A stretch of 48,447 bases of DNA from Ilumatobacteraceae bacterium (GTDB lineage: Bacteria > Actinomycetota > Acidimicrobiia > Acidimicrobiales > Ilumatobacteraceae). The translations under genes and the position numbers were made by a program. Location of the stretch: assembly GCA_017853385.1 (NCBI GenBank), contig JAFMJR010000006.1:1-48447 (forward strand), in the 5' to 3' direction. Shown piece by piece: positions 17,829 through 28,044 of the stretch. The notes below the pieces were generated by a model. That model was not told the DNA's origin. It saw nothing but the letters and a program-made list of their open reading frames with translations, and searched no databases. The first letter of the stretch is position 1; every line of letters begins with the position of its first letter.

Positions 17829-20051
17829 TTACTGACCTAATTTTTTAAGCGGCGCCCACGCCAAGGACAAATGTTTTTCGCCCACTAAACGAAAACGAAT
17901 TGCGGCTTCTGCTTTTTCACCTTGACCGCGAATGTTGATAATGATCCCTTCACCAAAAGTTGGGTGAACAATTTCATCACCAATTCGCAAACCGTGATTT
18001 TCGGTTTGCATTTGCGCAGACGAAGTTGGGGAAACCGTTGGACCGGTTCGCGACAATCGGGTTGATGGTGCATAACCACGGTCTGCTTGTGACCGGTAGC
18101 TATAGCGCTGCGAGTCTGCACCAGAGTCAGTGTTTCCTTCACGCTCAATAAGTTCGTCTGGGATCTCGGCAAGAAATCGCGATGGTGGGTTGTAGTTGGT
18201 GTTGCCAAACAATGATCGACTCCAGGCATGGCTCAACACCAAGCGCTCTTTGGCGCGAGTGATACCCACATATGCAAGGCGACGTTCTTCTTCCAGCTCA
18301 ACTGGGTCGGTCAGCGCGCGATTGTGCGGAAAGATTCCTTCTTCAACTCCCACAATAAACACGACGGGGAATTCAAGACCCTTTGCAGAGTGAAGCGTCA
18401 TCAGAGTGACGTGATTTTCAGAATCAATTTGATCAGTGTCTGCAACTAATGCAACCTGTTCTAAGAATTCATCTACTTGCATGAACTCACTGGCCACACC
18501 AATGAGTTCTTGAATGTTTTCTTCTCGACCAGCCGATTCAACAGTGTCTTCTGCAACGAGTTCTGCAAGGTACCCACTGCGCTCCATGGCATGTCGCAAA
18601 ACCGCACCAGGGCCCTCTTCCAGCATTTGCTGGCACTCATCAATCAGTTGCGTAAATGTATTGATTCCGCGCACTCCTGCGGCCCCAACACCAGCCTCTG
18701 CCGCGCGGCGCAAGCCAAGCGCAAAAGAAATGCCGGTTTCATTAGCAAAAGCGTCCACTTTTGCAACTGTGGTGTCGCCAATGCCACGTTTCGGCACGTT
18801 GAGCACCCGCTTAATACTCACTTCGTCAAGTGGGTTCGAAGCCAAACGCAAATACGCGAGTGCATCTTTAATTTCGCGGCGATCGTAGAACTTTGTTCCA
18901 CCCACCACTTTGTAGGGAACTCCACCGTGCGTGAGCGATTCTTCAAGAACACGACTTTGCGCATTGGTGCGATAAAACACTGCAAGCTCGCTCCATTTGC
19001 GATGCTCTTGATCGTGTAGTTCTTTCAAACGTGCAATCACCCAATTGGCTTCATCAAATTCGTCGTTCGCGAAGTATCGAACGATTTTTTCGCCTTGGCC
19101 CTGATCGGTCCACAGGTCTTTAGGCTTTCGTCCCGCATTGTTCGTGATTACCGCGTTGGCCGCATCAAGGATGGTTTGCGTACTGCGGTAATTTTGCGCA
19201 AGCACCACAGTGGTCACTTCAGGAAATGCGTTTTCAAATTCCAAAATGTTGCGGAAGTCTGCTCCGCGGAAGCGATACACACTTTGGTCAGAGTCACCCA
19301 CTACACAGACGTTGTGGTGATGCGCGCCGAGCATGACCACAATTGCATTTTGCGCCATGTTTGTGTCTTGATACTCATCAATCAGAATGTGCTTGAAACG
19401 CTCCTGATACAGACGAAGCACATCAGGGTGTTGGCGAAACAGTCGAACCACATTGGTAAGTAAGTCATCAAAGTCCATCGCACCAGCGCGCTCAAGTCGC
19501 TTCTGATACTCGCGATACACGTCTACATACTTTTGATCAATCGTGTTATTTACTTGCTGAGCAGCATCGTGGGGAATTACCAGTTCGTTCTTCCACAAAC
19601 TGATTCGAGCTTGCACTCCCCTTGCGCTGTATCGCTTGGGGTCAAGTCCAAGATCTCGAATGCAGTAGCCAACTAAACGCTGTGCATCCGACTGGTCGTA
19701 GATAGAAAACGTTTTTGGATACCCAAGATGTTCTGCCTGAGCACGCAAAATGCGCACGCACGCAGAGTGAAATGTGCTGACCCACATTTGTTTGGCAACC
19801 GGACCAACTAGCGCCTCAACGCGATCGCGCATTTCTTGAGCCGCTTTGTTGGTAAATGTGATTGCCAAAATGTGCATTGGGTGTGCGCCATTGGCAATGA
19901 GATACGCAATTCGTTGCGTCAATACACGGGTTTTTCCTGAACCAGCGCCTGCAACAACAAGCAGCGGCCCTGTCGGGTGAAGAACCGCGTCGCGCTGATC
20001 TGGGTTTAAACCGTCCAGATCAATGCTGGACGGTGGCTGAGAATGTGTCAC
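17829..20051 (-). CDS. pcrA: ATP-dependent DNA helicase UvrD/PcrA
   Basis: LNPDQRDAV, VVAGAGSGKTRVLTQRIAYL, DEYQDTN, GDSDQSVYRFRGAD, TLMTLHSAKGLEFPVVF, VGITRAKERL. Confidence 0.95.
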   Translation of the reverse strand: MTHSQPPSSIDLDGLNPDQRDAVLHPTGPLLVVAGAGSGKTRVLTQRIAYLIANGAHPMHILAITFTNKAAQEMRDRVEALVGPVAKQMWVSTFHSACVRILRAQAEHLGYPKTFSIYDQSDAQRLVGYCIRDLGLDPKRYSARGVQARISLWKNELVIPHDAAQQVNNTIDQKYVDVYREYQKRLERAGAMDFDDLLTNVVRLFRQHPDVLRLYQERFKHILIDEYQDTNMAQNAIVVMLGAHHHNVCVVGDSDQSVYRFRGADFRNILEFENAFPEVTTVVLAQNYRSTQTILDAANAVITNNAGRKPKDLWTDQGQGEKIVRYFANDEFDEANWVIARLKELHDQEHRKWSELAVFYRTNAQSRVLEESLTHGGVPYKVVGGTKFYDRREIKDALAYLRLASNPLDEVSIKRVLNVPKRGIGDTTVAKVDAFANETGISFALGLRRAAEAGVGAAGVRGINTFTQLIDECQQMLEEGPGAVLRHAMERSGYLAELVAEDTVESAGREENIQELIGVASEFMQVDEFLEQVALVADTDQIDSENHVTLMTLHSAKGLEFPVVFIVGVEEGIFPHNRALTDPVELEEERRLAYVGITRAKERLVLSHAWSRSLFGNTNYNPPSRFLAEIPDELIEREGNTDSGADSQRYSYRSQADRGYAPSTRLSRTGPTVSPTSSAQMQTENHGLRIGDEIVHPTFGEGIIINIRGQGEKAEAAIRFRLVGEKHLSLAWAPLKKLGQ

Positions 20052-20054
20052 GAA

Positions 20055-21272
20055 TTATGCGCGTTGCGTAATGCGAACGGGCAATTTACGTGGACCACGA
20101 ACTTGACCAAGACTCCACGTGACCGTGCTTGGGTCTGCAAGTTCAAACTTTGGAAAGCGCTGAATAAATACTTCGACTGCAATGCGCAGTTCAAGGCGCG
20201 CCAAATTGGAACCAAGGCAACGATGAATACCCAAACCAAATGCAACGTGACGATTTACTTCGCGATCAATGATGACCTTGTCTGCATCGGGAAATACCTC
20301 TGGGTCACGGTTTGCAGCAGGAAATGGAAGCAGCACTGATTCGCCACGCTTCACTGGGCAGCCACCAATTTCTGCGTCTTGACTAACAATGCGAGCCATG
20401 GTTACTGGTGCATATGCGCGCAACAGCTCTTCAATTGCTGTTGGCAAAAGCTCTGGTTCGGCAACCATTCGCGCCAAGTCGGCAGGATGATGTGCGAGGT
20501 GCCAAATTGAAGAACCGATTGAACTCCACGTGGTGTCAATACCGGCAACCATCAACAAGATGATCGTTCCGACTACGTGCTGCAACGACAGTGGCTGATC
20601 ATAAATTTTTGCATTGAGCAAGAAGCCAATGAGATCGTCTTTTGGATTATCAATGTGATCTTGAACGTGCTTTGCCAAGTACGCATCAAGCTTTTCGAAT
20701 CCACCTTGACGCTCACCAAACTCGGCGCCAATTTCTTCCAACACCAAGTGCACGGTCTCTCGGAAATAATCGCTGTCTTCAAGTGGTAAACCGAGCATTC
20801 GCGCAATGACATACACAGGAATGTTCTGCGCGTATTGCACAGCTGCATCGACTGTTTCAACATCACCCATGTTGTCAATGAGTTCATTGCACAAGCGGCG
20901 AATTTCTGGTTCCCATTCCGCAACTACCTGCGGGCTAAAGGCAGGAAGCAACAAACGGCGAGCATCGGCATGAAACGGCGGATCGGATGTAATTGGAGGT
21001 GCTGCACCAATTGGCGCAAGAGACACCCATTCTTCGCGCGGCGGACGATTGGCAAGTACCGCGCCTTCGGAGGAGAAATGGTCGGTATCGCGAGCAATCG
21101 CTGAAACGTCGGCGTGCGTAACAGGCAACCATGCGCCGCCGTACCGATCAGTGTGAGCAACCGGGCACGTGCCACGCAATTGGTCCCAAATTTGAGGAGC
21201 GTTCTGGTTGTATGCCGGATCGGCGTGGTCCCAGTCGGTTTCCCAACTTTGCACTGGTTTTACGGTTGCCAT
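20055..21272 (-). CDS. Cytochrome P450
   Basis: I-helix MVAGIDTTWSS, ELLRAY (ExxR), heme loop FGLGIHRCLGSNLARLEL. Confidence 0.95.
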   Translation of the reverse strand: MATVKPVQSWETDWDHADPAYNQNAPQIWDQLRGTCPVAHTDRYGGAWLPVTHADVSAIARDTDHFSSEGAVLANRPPREEWVSLAPIGAAPPITSDPPFHADARRLLLPAFSPQVVAEWEPEIRRLCNELIDNMGDVETVDAAVQYAQNIPVYVIARMLGLPLEDSDYFRETVHLVLEEIGAEFGERQGGFEKLDAYLAKHVQDHIDNPKDDLIGFLLNAKIYDQPLSLQHVVGTIILLMVAGIDTTWSSIGSSIWHLAHHPADLARMVAEPELLPTAIEELLRAYAPVTMARIVSQDAEIGGCPVKRGESVLLPFPAANRDPEVFPDADKVIIDREVNRHVAFGLGIHRCLGSNLARLELRIAVEVFIQRFPKFELADPSTVTWSLGQVRGPRKLPVRITQRA

Positions 21273-21287
21273 GCCCAAAGGTTACTC

Positions 21288-22043
21288 ATGGGTGAGGCAG
21301 ACTTTCGTGTCGTGGCATCACTGTTTATTTTGTTACCACCTTCGGAAGGCAAGGCTGAGGGTGGATCTGCCAAACCAAAATGGCGCGAATCTGCTGGCGA
21401 CTTTGGCAAACAACTTGCTGCGCCACGATCTGAACTTGTTGCCAGATTGAACGCACTGCGAGGCGGCGACGAAAAGTTGCTCGGCGTAGGAAAAGCGCAC
21501 CTTGTGCGTGCTCAACATGCAAATAGATCCCTGATCGGTGCACCGACACTGCCTGCATTTCAGCGATACACCGGCGTGGTGTGGGATCACCTAGACATTG
21601 CCTCGCTCACTTCTGCGCAACAAACGCGAGCACTCAACAGCATTGTGGTCATTTCTGGATTGCTTGGTGCTGTTGGTGCAAATGATCCAATTCCTGATTA
21701 TCGACTGAAAATGGGTGCACGACTAGCGCCGTTTGGATTACTCGCGAAATGGTGGCACGAAAACCTATCTGACGCTTTAAATGCAGCGTTCAAAGGTGCC
21801 GTAGTCATTGACTTGCTTCCGCAAGAACATCGCGCAGCATTCACAATAAATACCGATGTAGTTCGCGAATATTACGTGGTTGGGCTCAACGAAAAGTCCG
21901 GTAAAGCTGGTGGTCACGACGCAAAAGCCGCAAAAGGAAAGCTCGCTCGACACCTCATCACCGAATGCACTACAGCAAGTAAAGCATTACCAAGCCTTAA
22001 GAGTTTTCGTGACCAGCGCTTTGTTGTAAAAATTGAAAAGTAG
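21288..22043 (+). CDS. yaaA: YaaA family (DUF328) peroxide stress protein
   Basis: LFILLPPSEGKAEGG N-terminus; QRYTGVVWDHLD; VVISGLLGAVGANDPIPDYRLKMG; start chosen at MGEADF. Confidence 0.85.
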   Translation: MGEADFRVVASLFILLPPSEGKAEGGSAKPKWRESAGDFGKQLAAPRSELVARLNALRGGDEKLLGVGKAHLVRAQHANRSLIGAPTLPAFQRYTGVVWDHLDIASLTSAQQTRALNSIVVISGLLGAVGANDPIPDYRLKMGARLAPFGLLAKWWHENLSDALNAAFKGAVVIDLLPQEHRAAFTINTDVVREYYVVGLNEKSGKAGGHDAKAAKGKLARHLITECTTASKALPSLKSFRDQRFVVKIEK

Positions 22044-22060
22044 TTACTTCTGTAATTTTT
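22028..22060. terminator. Bidirectional terminator-like dyad spanning two abutting convergent stop codons
   Basis: aaaaattgaaaagtagttacttctgtaattttt: 7-bp outer arms (aaaaatt/aattttt), inner aagta/tactt, with A/T tracts on both sides. Confidence 0.5.
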
Positions 22061-22787
22061 CTTGGAAAAAGTTCAACACTCGAGCTACTCCCTCTTCTTG
22101 AATCTGTTCTGTGAGCACCGAGTGATCTTGCTTAGTTGTCGAAGCAAACTCCACCGCAATGAATGCATCACCAAGCAGTTTGCGTAAGGAATCAAATCGA
22201 GTTCCTACCAATTTGTCACCTGTATATCGAAGCCCAAGTACTTGGCAACCTGCTTGAGCTCGTTCAATAACGCGAGCTTCATCACTTTCACTCAGGTTGA
22301 GATCTGCTGATCGACGCGCCCCAACAGCAAATGGCAACGAAGGCTGCGAGAGCACTGGTGCAACCATGATGTCGTCCACCATCATTCCGAGTGCAAAGCC
22401 ACCGCTAAAACACATACCCACTGCTCCAACACCAACACCACCAACTTCTTGGTGAATCTGTTTTGCTAGAGCGCGCAACCAGCCAATAATTGGGGAGGTT
22501 TTCCGCATCGCCAGTGTGGTGAATTCGTGGGAAATACAGATTTTCCTCATGGATGAAGCGATGTAACCGCCAGATGGTTCGCGTCCTACTTCACCAACAA
22601 GTAGAGGCATGACGACAGTAAAACCCTTATCTACTACGCGCTCAGCAAACTGCAACACCTTTGGCGTAATGCCAGGAATCTCATGCACAACAATTACCGC
22701 CGGGCCACTGCCTTTGCGGAACAACTGGTGCACAATTCCACCATTTGAAAACGAACTTTGTTGCCAGCCCGGAATTTCCACGTTCAT
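22044..22787 (-). CDS. Dienelactone hydrolase family protein
   Basis: VIVVHEIPGITP, GAVGMCFSGGFALGM (G-x-C-x-G nucleophile elbow); start chosen at MNVEIPG. Confidence 0.85.
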   Translation of the reverse strand: MNVEIPGWQQSSFSNGGIVHQLFRKGSGPAVIVVHEIPGITPKVLQFAERVVDKGFTVVMPLLVGEVGREPSGGYIASSMRKICISHEFTTLAMRKTSPIIGWLRALAKQIHQEVGGVGVGAVGMCFSGGFALGMMVDDIMVAPVLSQPSLPFAVGARRSADLNLSESDEARVIERAQAGCQVLGLRYTGDKLVGTRFDSLRKLLGDAFIAVEFASTTKQDHSVLTEQIQEEGVARVLNFFQEKLQK

Positions 22788-22792
22788 ATTTC

Positions 22793-23896
22793 CTATCTTG
22801 GTCGAACCACTCCAACAACACGCGACCAATACACGGCACTCACCTTCACCACGTCACCCGTTCGAGGCGCATGAACCATTTGACCGTTACCCAAATACAT
22901 AGCCACGTGGTGAATTGGGTAACCGCTAAAGATCAGGTCACCAGGTTGAATTGCCGAGGTGGGAATGCGCGAGAGTCCTGCATATTGAGTGCGCGAGGTT
23001 CGCGGAATACCCACACCGGCTACTCCCCACGCCCACGAGGTAAGTCCCGAGCAGTCAAACGACACGCCTGGTGCTTTGGAACCGAATCGATAACGAACAC
23101 CAAGTTGTGACAGCGCGGCGCGAATTGCTGCACCAGCCTTTGAAGAAGCCGGCGCAACATTTGCATACTTTGCGCCCTTGAACTTTGCAGCTTGTGCTTG
23201 TGCAGCTTCTAAGGCAGCAGCTTCGCGCCTCTGACGTTCTGAACGCAACGCTGCGCCTAACTCGCGCTCGGCTTGCGCTTGCATTTGCTCGTACTGACTT
23301 GCCAGAGACTCTGCTCGACTCAACTGTGCAGCTGCATAGTCTGCTGCTGCTTCAGCTTTCTTTTTTTGTTTCTCAAGAGTCGCTCGTTCTTTTGCTAAGT
23401 CGTCAATGATTCCTTGCAACGCGTCGGTATTGCCAACACCAGTATTCAAAGCAACACCAGTCAAATATTTTTTGCGCACAATGTCACTGAGCGAACTTGT
23501 TGAACCGAGAATGCTTGATAGTCCACTGGACAAACCACCGTGAGTAAACGACTTCAATGCAAGTTCTTTTAGCTGAGCCTGCATGGTGGAAAGCTCTGCC
23601 TCTTTTTCAGCAATGCGCTTTTCGGTGTTCTTGATTTCAATTGCAATATCTTCTCGATCATTTTCAGCAAGTGCATAGTCTTCGCCCAGAGCATCAATTT
23701 GTTCGCCGATGCGATCAAGCTCGGCAATGATTTGATTTACTCTCTGTTGTTCGTCGTTTGAAGAACCATTGCGAGGCGAAAAACCCAAAGCGTTTACGGA
23801 CGCATTGGAATAACCCACAGCCACTGAAGTGGTGAGGATGATGGCCACCAATATTGGTGCGCTTCGACGTACACGCCCAATGGCGTCACGGATCAT
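22793..23896 (-). CDS. NlpC/P60 peptidoglycan hydrolase with N-terminal coiled coil (RipA/CwlO-like)
   Basis: Long coiled coil, then LGVRYRFGSKAPGVSFDCSGLTSWAWGVAG and PGDLIFSGYPIHHVAMYLGNGQMVHAPRTG. Confidence 0.93.
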   Translation of the reverse strand: MIRDAIGRVRRSAPILVAIILTTSVAVGYSNASVNALGFSPRNGSSNDEQQRVNQIIAELDRIGEQIDALGEDYALAENDREDIAIEIKNTEKRIAEKEAELSTMQAQLKELALKSFTHGGLSSGLSSILGSTSSLSDIVRKKYLTGVALNTGVGNTDALQGIIDDLAKERATLEKQKKKAEAAADYAAAQLSRAESLASQYEQMQAQAERELGAALRSERQRREAAALEAAQAQAAKFKGAKYANVAPASSKAGAAIRAALSQLGVRYRFGSKAPGVSFDCSGLTSWAWGVAGVGIPRTSRTQYAGLSRIPTSAIQPGDLIFSGYPIHHVAMYLGNGQMVHAPRTGDVVKVSAVYWSRVVGVVRPR

Positions 23897-23970
23897 GATG
23901 TCAAAATTCTACCGCTAGTCGAGTTTTGACGGCATTCAGGCCAAATGCCTTGGAAATAGCGGATATATGC

Positions 23971-25533
23971 CTATTCCCACTCAATTGTTCCAGGTGGTTT
24001 GGACGTGACGTCATAGACCACTCGGTTAATTCCTTTTACTTCGTTAATGATTCGCGAAGACATCTTTTCTAACAACTCATATGGCAAACGTGCCCAGTCT
24101 GCTGTCATTGCATCGTCACTAGTTACTGCACGAATGATGATCGGCCTACCGTACGTACGCTCATCTCCCATCACGCCGACCGAGCGAATATCTGCAAGCA
24201 CTGCAAACGCCTGCCAAATTTCTCGCTCGAGACCGGCGAGTTTTACTTCCTCGCGCACAATGGCATCGGCTTCTTGCAAAATTGCCACTTTGTCTGGAGT
24301 CACTTCTCCAATGATGCGAACACCGAGCCCTGGGCCAGGAAATGGCTGACGCCACACGATTTCGTCAGGAAGCCCAAGTTCGGTTCCAACTTTGCGAACT
24401 TCGTCTTTAAACAATGTGCGCAATGGTTCGCACAGTTTCAAGGTCATGTCTTCTGGAAGCCCACCAACGTTGTGATGGCTCTTGATCACACTTGCGGTTC
24501 CATCAACGCCACCGCTCTCAATCACATCGGGATAGAGAGTTCCTTGCACCAAAAACTTTGCATCAGTGATTCCACCCGTGTGTTCTTCAAAAATTCGCAC
24601 GAAGGTTTCACCAATTGCTTTGCGTTTTGCTTCCGGTTCAGTTATTCCTTGCAGTTTGTCGAAGAACCTTGCACCTGCATCAACATGAATGAGTTCAATT
24701 CCCATGTTGCGCTTAAAGGTTTCTACAACTTGAGCGCTTTCGTTTTTGCGCATCAGACCGATGTCTACATAAATGCACGTCAATTGATTGCCGATGGCTT
24801 TATGCACTAACGCTGCTGCAACCGCCGAATCAACTCCACCCGACAAACCACAGATCACTCGTTCGGTGCCAACAAGCTCACGGATTGCTTGCACTTGCTC
24901 ATCAACAATTGAAGACATCGTCCATGAGCGTTCAGCACCAACAAGATGATGAAGAAATTGTTCCAACACATCTTGACCGTGTTCGGTATGTGCTACTTCT
25001 GGGTGATATTGAACTCCCCAAATTTTTCTTTCTGCACTTTCGATAACCGCCATCGGCGCATCTGGTGTGCTCGCTGTTGCAACAAACCCACTTGGCAGCG
25101 TTGACACGGCATCAAAATGACTCATCCACACGCTGAGTTGTGCTGGAAGTGCATCGTGATGCAATTGCGATGACACGCCGCTAATGCGTTGCAAAACCGT
25201 GCGGCCATATTCTCCTCGCCCACCACGAGCCACCTCTCCGCCCAGCTGCTGAGCAATCAGTTGGCAGCCGTAACAGATTCCCAAAATAGGTATTCCCAAC
25301 TCATAAATTTCAGGGTCAAGCACCGGCGCGCCTTCAACATGCACGCTTGCCGGACCACCAGACAAAATGATGCCAATTGGCTTGCGTTCACGAACTTGTT
25401 GTGCAGAAATGCGATGCGGAACGATTTCTGAATACACCTGTGCTTCGCGCACTCGACGCGCAATCAGTTGCGCGTATTGGGCCCCGAAATCCACCACCAA
25501 AACGGTTGGCTGCATTGTGGATTCTGATGCCAT
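23971..25533 (-). CDS. guaA: GMP synthase (glutamine-hydrolysing)
   Basis: [56 protein letters not shown]-terminal [17 protein letters not shown]; start chosen at MASEST. Confidence 0.97.
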   Translation of the reverse strand: MASESTMQPTVLVVDFGAQYAQLIARRVREAQVYSEIVPHRISAQQVRERKPIGIILSGGPASVHVEGAPVLDPEIYELGIPILGICYGCQLIAQQLGGEVARGGRGEYGRTVLQRISGVSSQLHHDALPAQLSVWMSHFDAVSTLPSGFVATASTPDAPMAVIESAERKIWGVQYHPEVAHTEHGQDVLEQFLHHLVGAERSWTMSSIVDEQVQAIRELVGTERVICGLSGGVDSAVAAALVHKAIGNQLTCIYVDIGLMRKNESAQVVETFKRNMGIELIHVDAGARFFDKLQGITEPEAKRKAIGETFVRIFEEHTGGITDAKFLVQGTLYPDVIESGGVDGTASVIKSHHNVGGLPEDMTLKLCEPLRTLFKDEVRKVGTELGLPDEIVWRQPFPGPGLGVRIIGEVTPDKVAILQEADAIVREEVKLAGLEREIWQAFAVLADIRSVGVMGDERTYGRPIIIRAVTSDDAMTADWARLPYELLEKMSSRIINEVKGINRVVYDVTSKPPGTIEWE

Positions 25534-25594
25534 AGAGACAACTGACCTTAGTTGAGGACTGGCAATTGAGCCCAAGAAGTGTGACGATACAAGG

Positions 25595-25855
25595 GTGAGT
25601 ACTGACACCACGCAACCAATTGCGCCTACAACCGAAACCACTATTCCAGATCTTTTGAATGGAAAGGACTACAGCGCTTGCATTGGTCTGTACCAAAAAC
25701 CTGGATGCGGCACGAAACCAGTGCTTTCAGGTGATCGTGGTGGCCCGATGCAACTCGCGGTGTTTGGAATATTGATCGCCGCAATGGCCATCATTGGAAT
25801 TCGCATTGCTCGCAGCGTAAGAGCGAGAGATCGAGCGCTAGACCCAACCGACTAG
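25595..25855 (+). CDS. Small single-TM hypothetical protein
   Basis: 86 aa ORF divergent from gua[27 protein letters not shown] then a TM segment [19 protein letters not shown]. Confidence 0.6.
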   Translation: MSTDTTQPIAPTTETTIPDLLNGKDYSACIGLYQKPGCGTKPVLSGDRGGPMQLAVFGILIAAMAIIGIRIARSVRARDRALDPTD

Positions 25856-25864
25856 TTTTTTCGT

Positions 25865-26779
25865 GTGCTGAAAAACCGTGGGGTCCTTGGAGTTCTGTTT
25901 GGACTCATCAGCGCCAGCCTCTATGGAATCACACCAATATTTGTGTACCACGCGACCGAACATGGAGCCGACTCTTTCGGATTGATGTGCTCTCGGTACG
26001 TCATTGCAGTAGTCATCCTGCTGGCAGTGCGCACAATCAAAATGGGTTTTGGAAAGTGGCCCGAGCGAAAACTGGGAACAAAACTTTTTCTGCTCGGTGC
26101 AGTTGGTCTGTACTCAAACAGTATTTGTATGTTTACGGCATTTGAATACCTACCGAGTGGCTTATCAATGGTGCTGTTTTATTTCTATCCAATTCTTGTT
26201 GTGCTTTTTGGTTGGGTGTTTTTCCGTCATGTTCCACCAAAAATTATTTGGCCTTGTCTTGCAATTACTCTGCTTGGTGTAGCGATGAGCGCAAGTGATC
26301 TTTCTGGTGGTCAAGCAAAAGGTGTTGCCATCATTGTGTTCGGCGCTTTTGCATACGCGATTTATTCGGTGCTTGCTGCAGCATCGATGCCGCGAACTGA
26401 TTTGCTTTCCGGACTCATTCTCATTTTCGGTGGAGCAGGATTTTCATTTGTTGTGGTGTGGTTAATTGACCCACCTGGGCTACCAACAACAATGCCCTTT
26501 GTTGCAGATGTCTGGCTTCCAGCATTAGAGATCGGCACTATTGGCACGATTGGTGCAATGGGTATTTTCTTTGCAGGAATGAATTTGATTGGCGCCAGCA
26601 AAAGCGCCGTAGTGCAAACCTGGGAGGTACTCGTTGCCATTTGTAGCGGCGTGTTCTTTCTTGATCAGAGTTTCAGCGTGCGCCAACTGTTTGGTGCAGT
26701 CCTGATTTTGAGCGGTGTAATCGTGCTGCTTCGCGTAGAGGCCAAGCAAAATAACCCCGATATCCTGTTACCCACATAG
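25865..26779 (+). CDS. EamA/DMT superfamily transporter
   Basis: About ten TM segments; duplicated EamA architecture (LFGLISASLYGITPIFVY; FLDQSFSVRQLFGAVLILSGVIVLL); GTG start. Confidence 0.85.
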   Translation: MLKNRGVLGVLFGLISASLYGITPIFVYHATEHGADSFGLMCSRYVIAVVILLAVRTIKMGFGKWPERKLGTKLFLLGAVGLYSNSICMFTAFEYLPSGLSMVLFYFYPILVVLFGWVFFRHVPPKIIWPCLAITLLGVAMSASDLSGGQAKGVAIIVFGAFAYAIYSVLAAASMPRTDLLSGLILIFGGAGFSFVVVWLIDPPGLPTTMPFVADVWLPALEIGTIGTIGAMGIFFAGMNLIGASKSAVVQTWEVLVAICSGVFFLDQSFSVRQLFGAVLILSGVIVLLRVEAKQNNPDILLPT

Positions 26780-26790
26780 CAATGTGAGTA

Positions 26791-26914
26791 CTTCTTGCAG
26801 GGTTGGGTGAAATCCCCTACCGGCGGTGAAAGCCCGCGACCCCCACGAGCAATCGTGGGGCTGATCTGGTGAAATTCCAGAGCCGACGGTCATAGTCCGG
26901 ATGGGAGCAGGAAG
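26791..26914 (+). ncRNA. FMN riboswitch (RFN element)
   Basis: Conserved blocks GGGTGAAATCCCCTACCGGCGGTGAAAGCCCGCGA and CTGATCTGGTGAAATTCCAGAGCCGACGGTCATAGTCCGGATGGGAGCAGGAAGG; P1 cttcttgc/gcaggaag; variable stem ccccacga-gcaa-tcgtgggg; directly upstream of ribD. Confidence 0.97.
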
Positions 26915-27042
26915 GCAAAGGTTGCGCTTGCGTTTGCACGAACCGCTTTTTGCGGTCTGTTTGCACATGCCGGTGTGTCCCGTGCCGTCTTCGCTCTGCC
27001 CTACCTGTGGTTCGCACTGCGCAACAACAAAGGGCAACTTCA

Positions 27043-28032
27043 TTGAACACACTCGACGAACAACACATGCGATTGGCAATCACCACAGCCAATGATGCAC
27101 GTCTTCGTTCACGCCCAAACCCGTGGGTTGGAGCTGTTGTCGTTTCACGTGAAGGAAAAGTTTTTGTTGGAGCTACGCGTGAACCGGGCAACGCTCACGC
27201 CGAAATTGTTGCTCTTCAACAGGCTGGTGATCTTGCACAAGGGGCCACGCTGTTTTCAACTCTTGAGCCATGTAGCCATACCGGCCGCACTGGTCCTTGC
27301 ACTGCCGCAATTATTCAAGCAGGCATCACACGTGTTGTTGTTGGAACACAAGATCCAGATGTAAAAGTTTCCGGAAATGGCATTCAGCAACTTCGCAATG
27401 CAGGAATTTCTGTTGAGGTTGGAGTACTTGAACACGAAGTGCGGAGCCAACTTGCCGCTTACCTTCATCACCGATCAACGGGCCGTCCATATGTGGTGTT
27501 GAAAATGGCCAGCACGATTGATGGACGAATTGCTGCTGCCGACGGTACGAGCAAATGGATTACTGGGCAAACAGCTCGCAAGCGCGTTCATGAATTACGT
27601 GCACAAAGTGATGCGATAGTTGTTGGTGCCGGCACGGTACGCGCAGACAATCCATCACTCACCGTGCGCGATGTTGATGGACCTTCCCCTCGACGCATTG
27701 TGCTCGGCAAAATCAGCGACCAAGCACTGGTTCATCCATGCACGCAATGGACAGGCACGTTGCCAGATTTGCTTGACACACTTGGCAAGGAAGGCGTGGT
27801 ACAACTTCTCGTTGAGGGCGGTGCTCGCGTTGCCGCCTCATTTCATCGTGAGCGCCTAATTAACCAATACATCATGCATATTGCACCGGTCATTGCGGGT
27901 GGAGACAATGCTGCTGGAGTTTTTGCTGGTCCTGCAGCGGCAACCATGACCGACATGTGGCGTGGACGTGTGGTGTCGACCACCAATCTTGACGGCGATA
28001 TTGAAATCATTCTCGAACCAAATCTCAACTAA
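27043..28032 (+). CDS. ribD: Bifunctional diaminohydroxyphosphoribosylaminopyrimidine deaminase / 5-amino-6-(5-phosphoribosylamino)uracil reductase
   Basis: RPNPWVGAVVVS, HAEIVALQQAGDLAQGATLFSTLEPCSHTGRTGPC, reductase VLKMASTIDGRIA and VEGGARVAASF; TTG at 27043 (after aaaggg) or ATG at 27067 are the likely starts. Confidence 0.93.
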   Translation: MNTLDEQHMRLAITTANDARLRSRPNPWVGAVVVSREGKVFVGATREPGNAHAEIVALQQAGDLAQGATLFSTLEPCSHTGRTGPCTAAIIQAGITRVVVGTQDPDVKVSGNGIQQLRNAGISVEVGVLEHEVRSQLAAYLHHRSTGRPYVVLKMASTIDGRIAAADGTSKWITGQTARKRVHELRAQSDAIVVGAGTVRADNPSLTVRDVDGPSPRRIVLGKISDQALVHPCTQWTGTLPDLLDTLGKEGVVQLLVEGGARVAASFHRERLINQYIMHIAPVIAGGDNAAGVFAGPAAATMTDMWRGRVVSTTNLDGDIEIILEPNLN

Positions 28033-28044
28033 AGGAACCCCTAA

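Noticed and set aside
26817-27191. Minus- and plus-strand ORFs over the RFN element and upstream extension of ribD from 26950
   Set aside because: They overlap the FMN riboswitch and leader; ribD homology begins at about 27067, so these are not credible protein N-termini.
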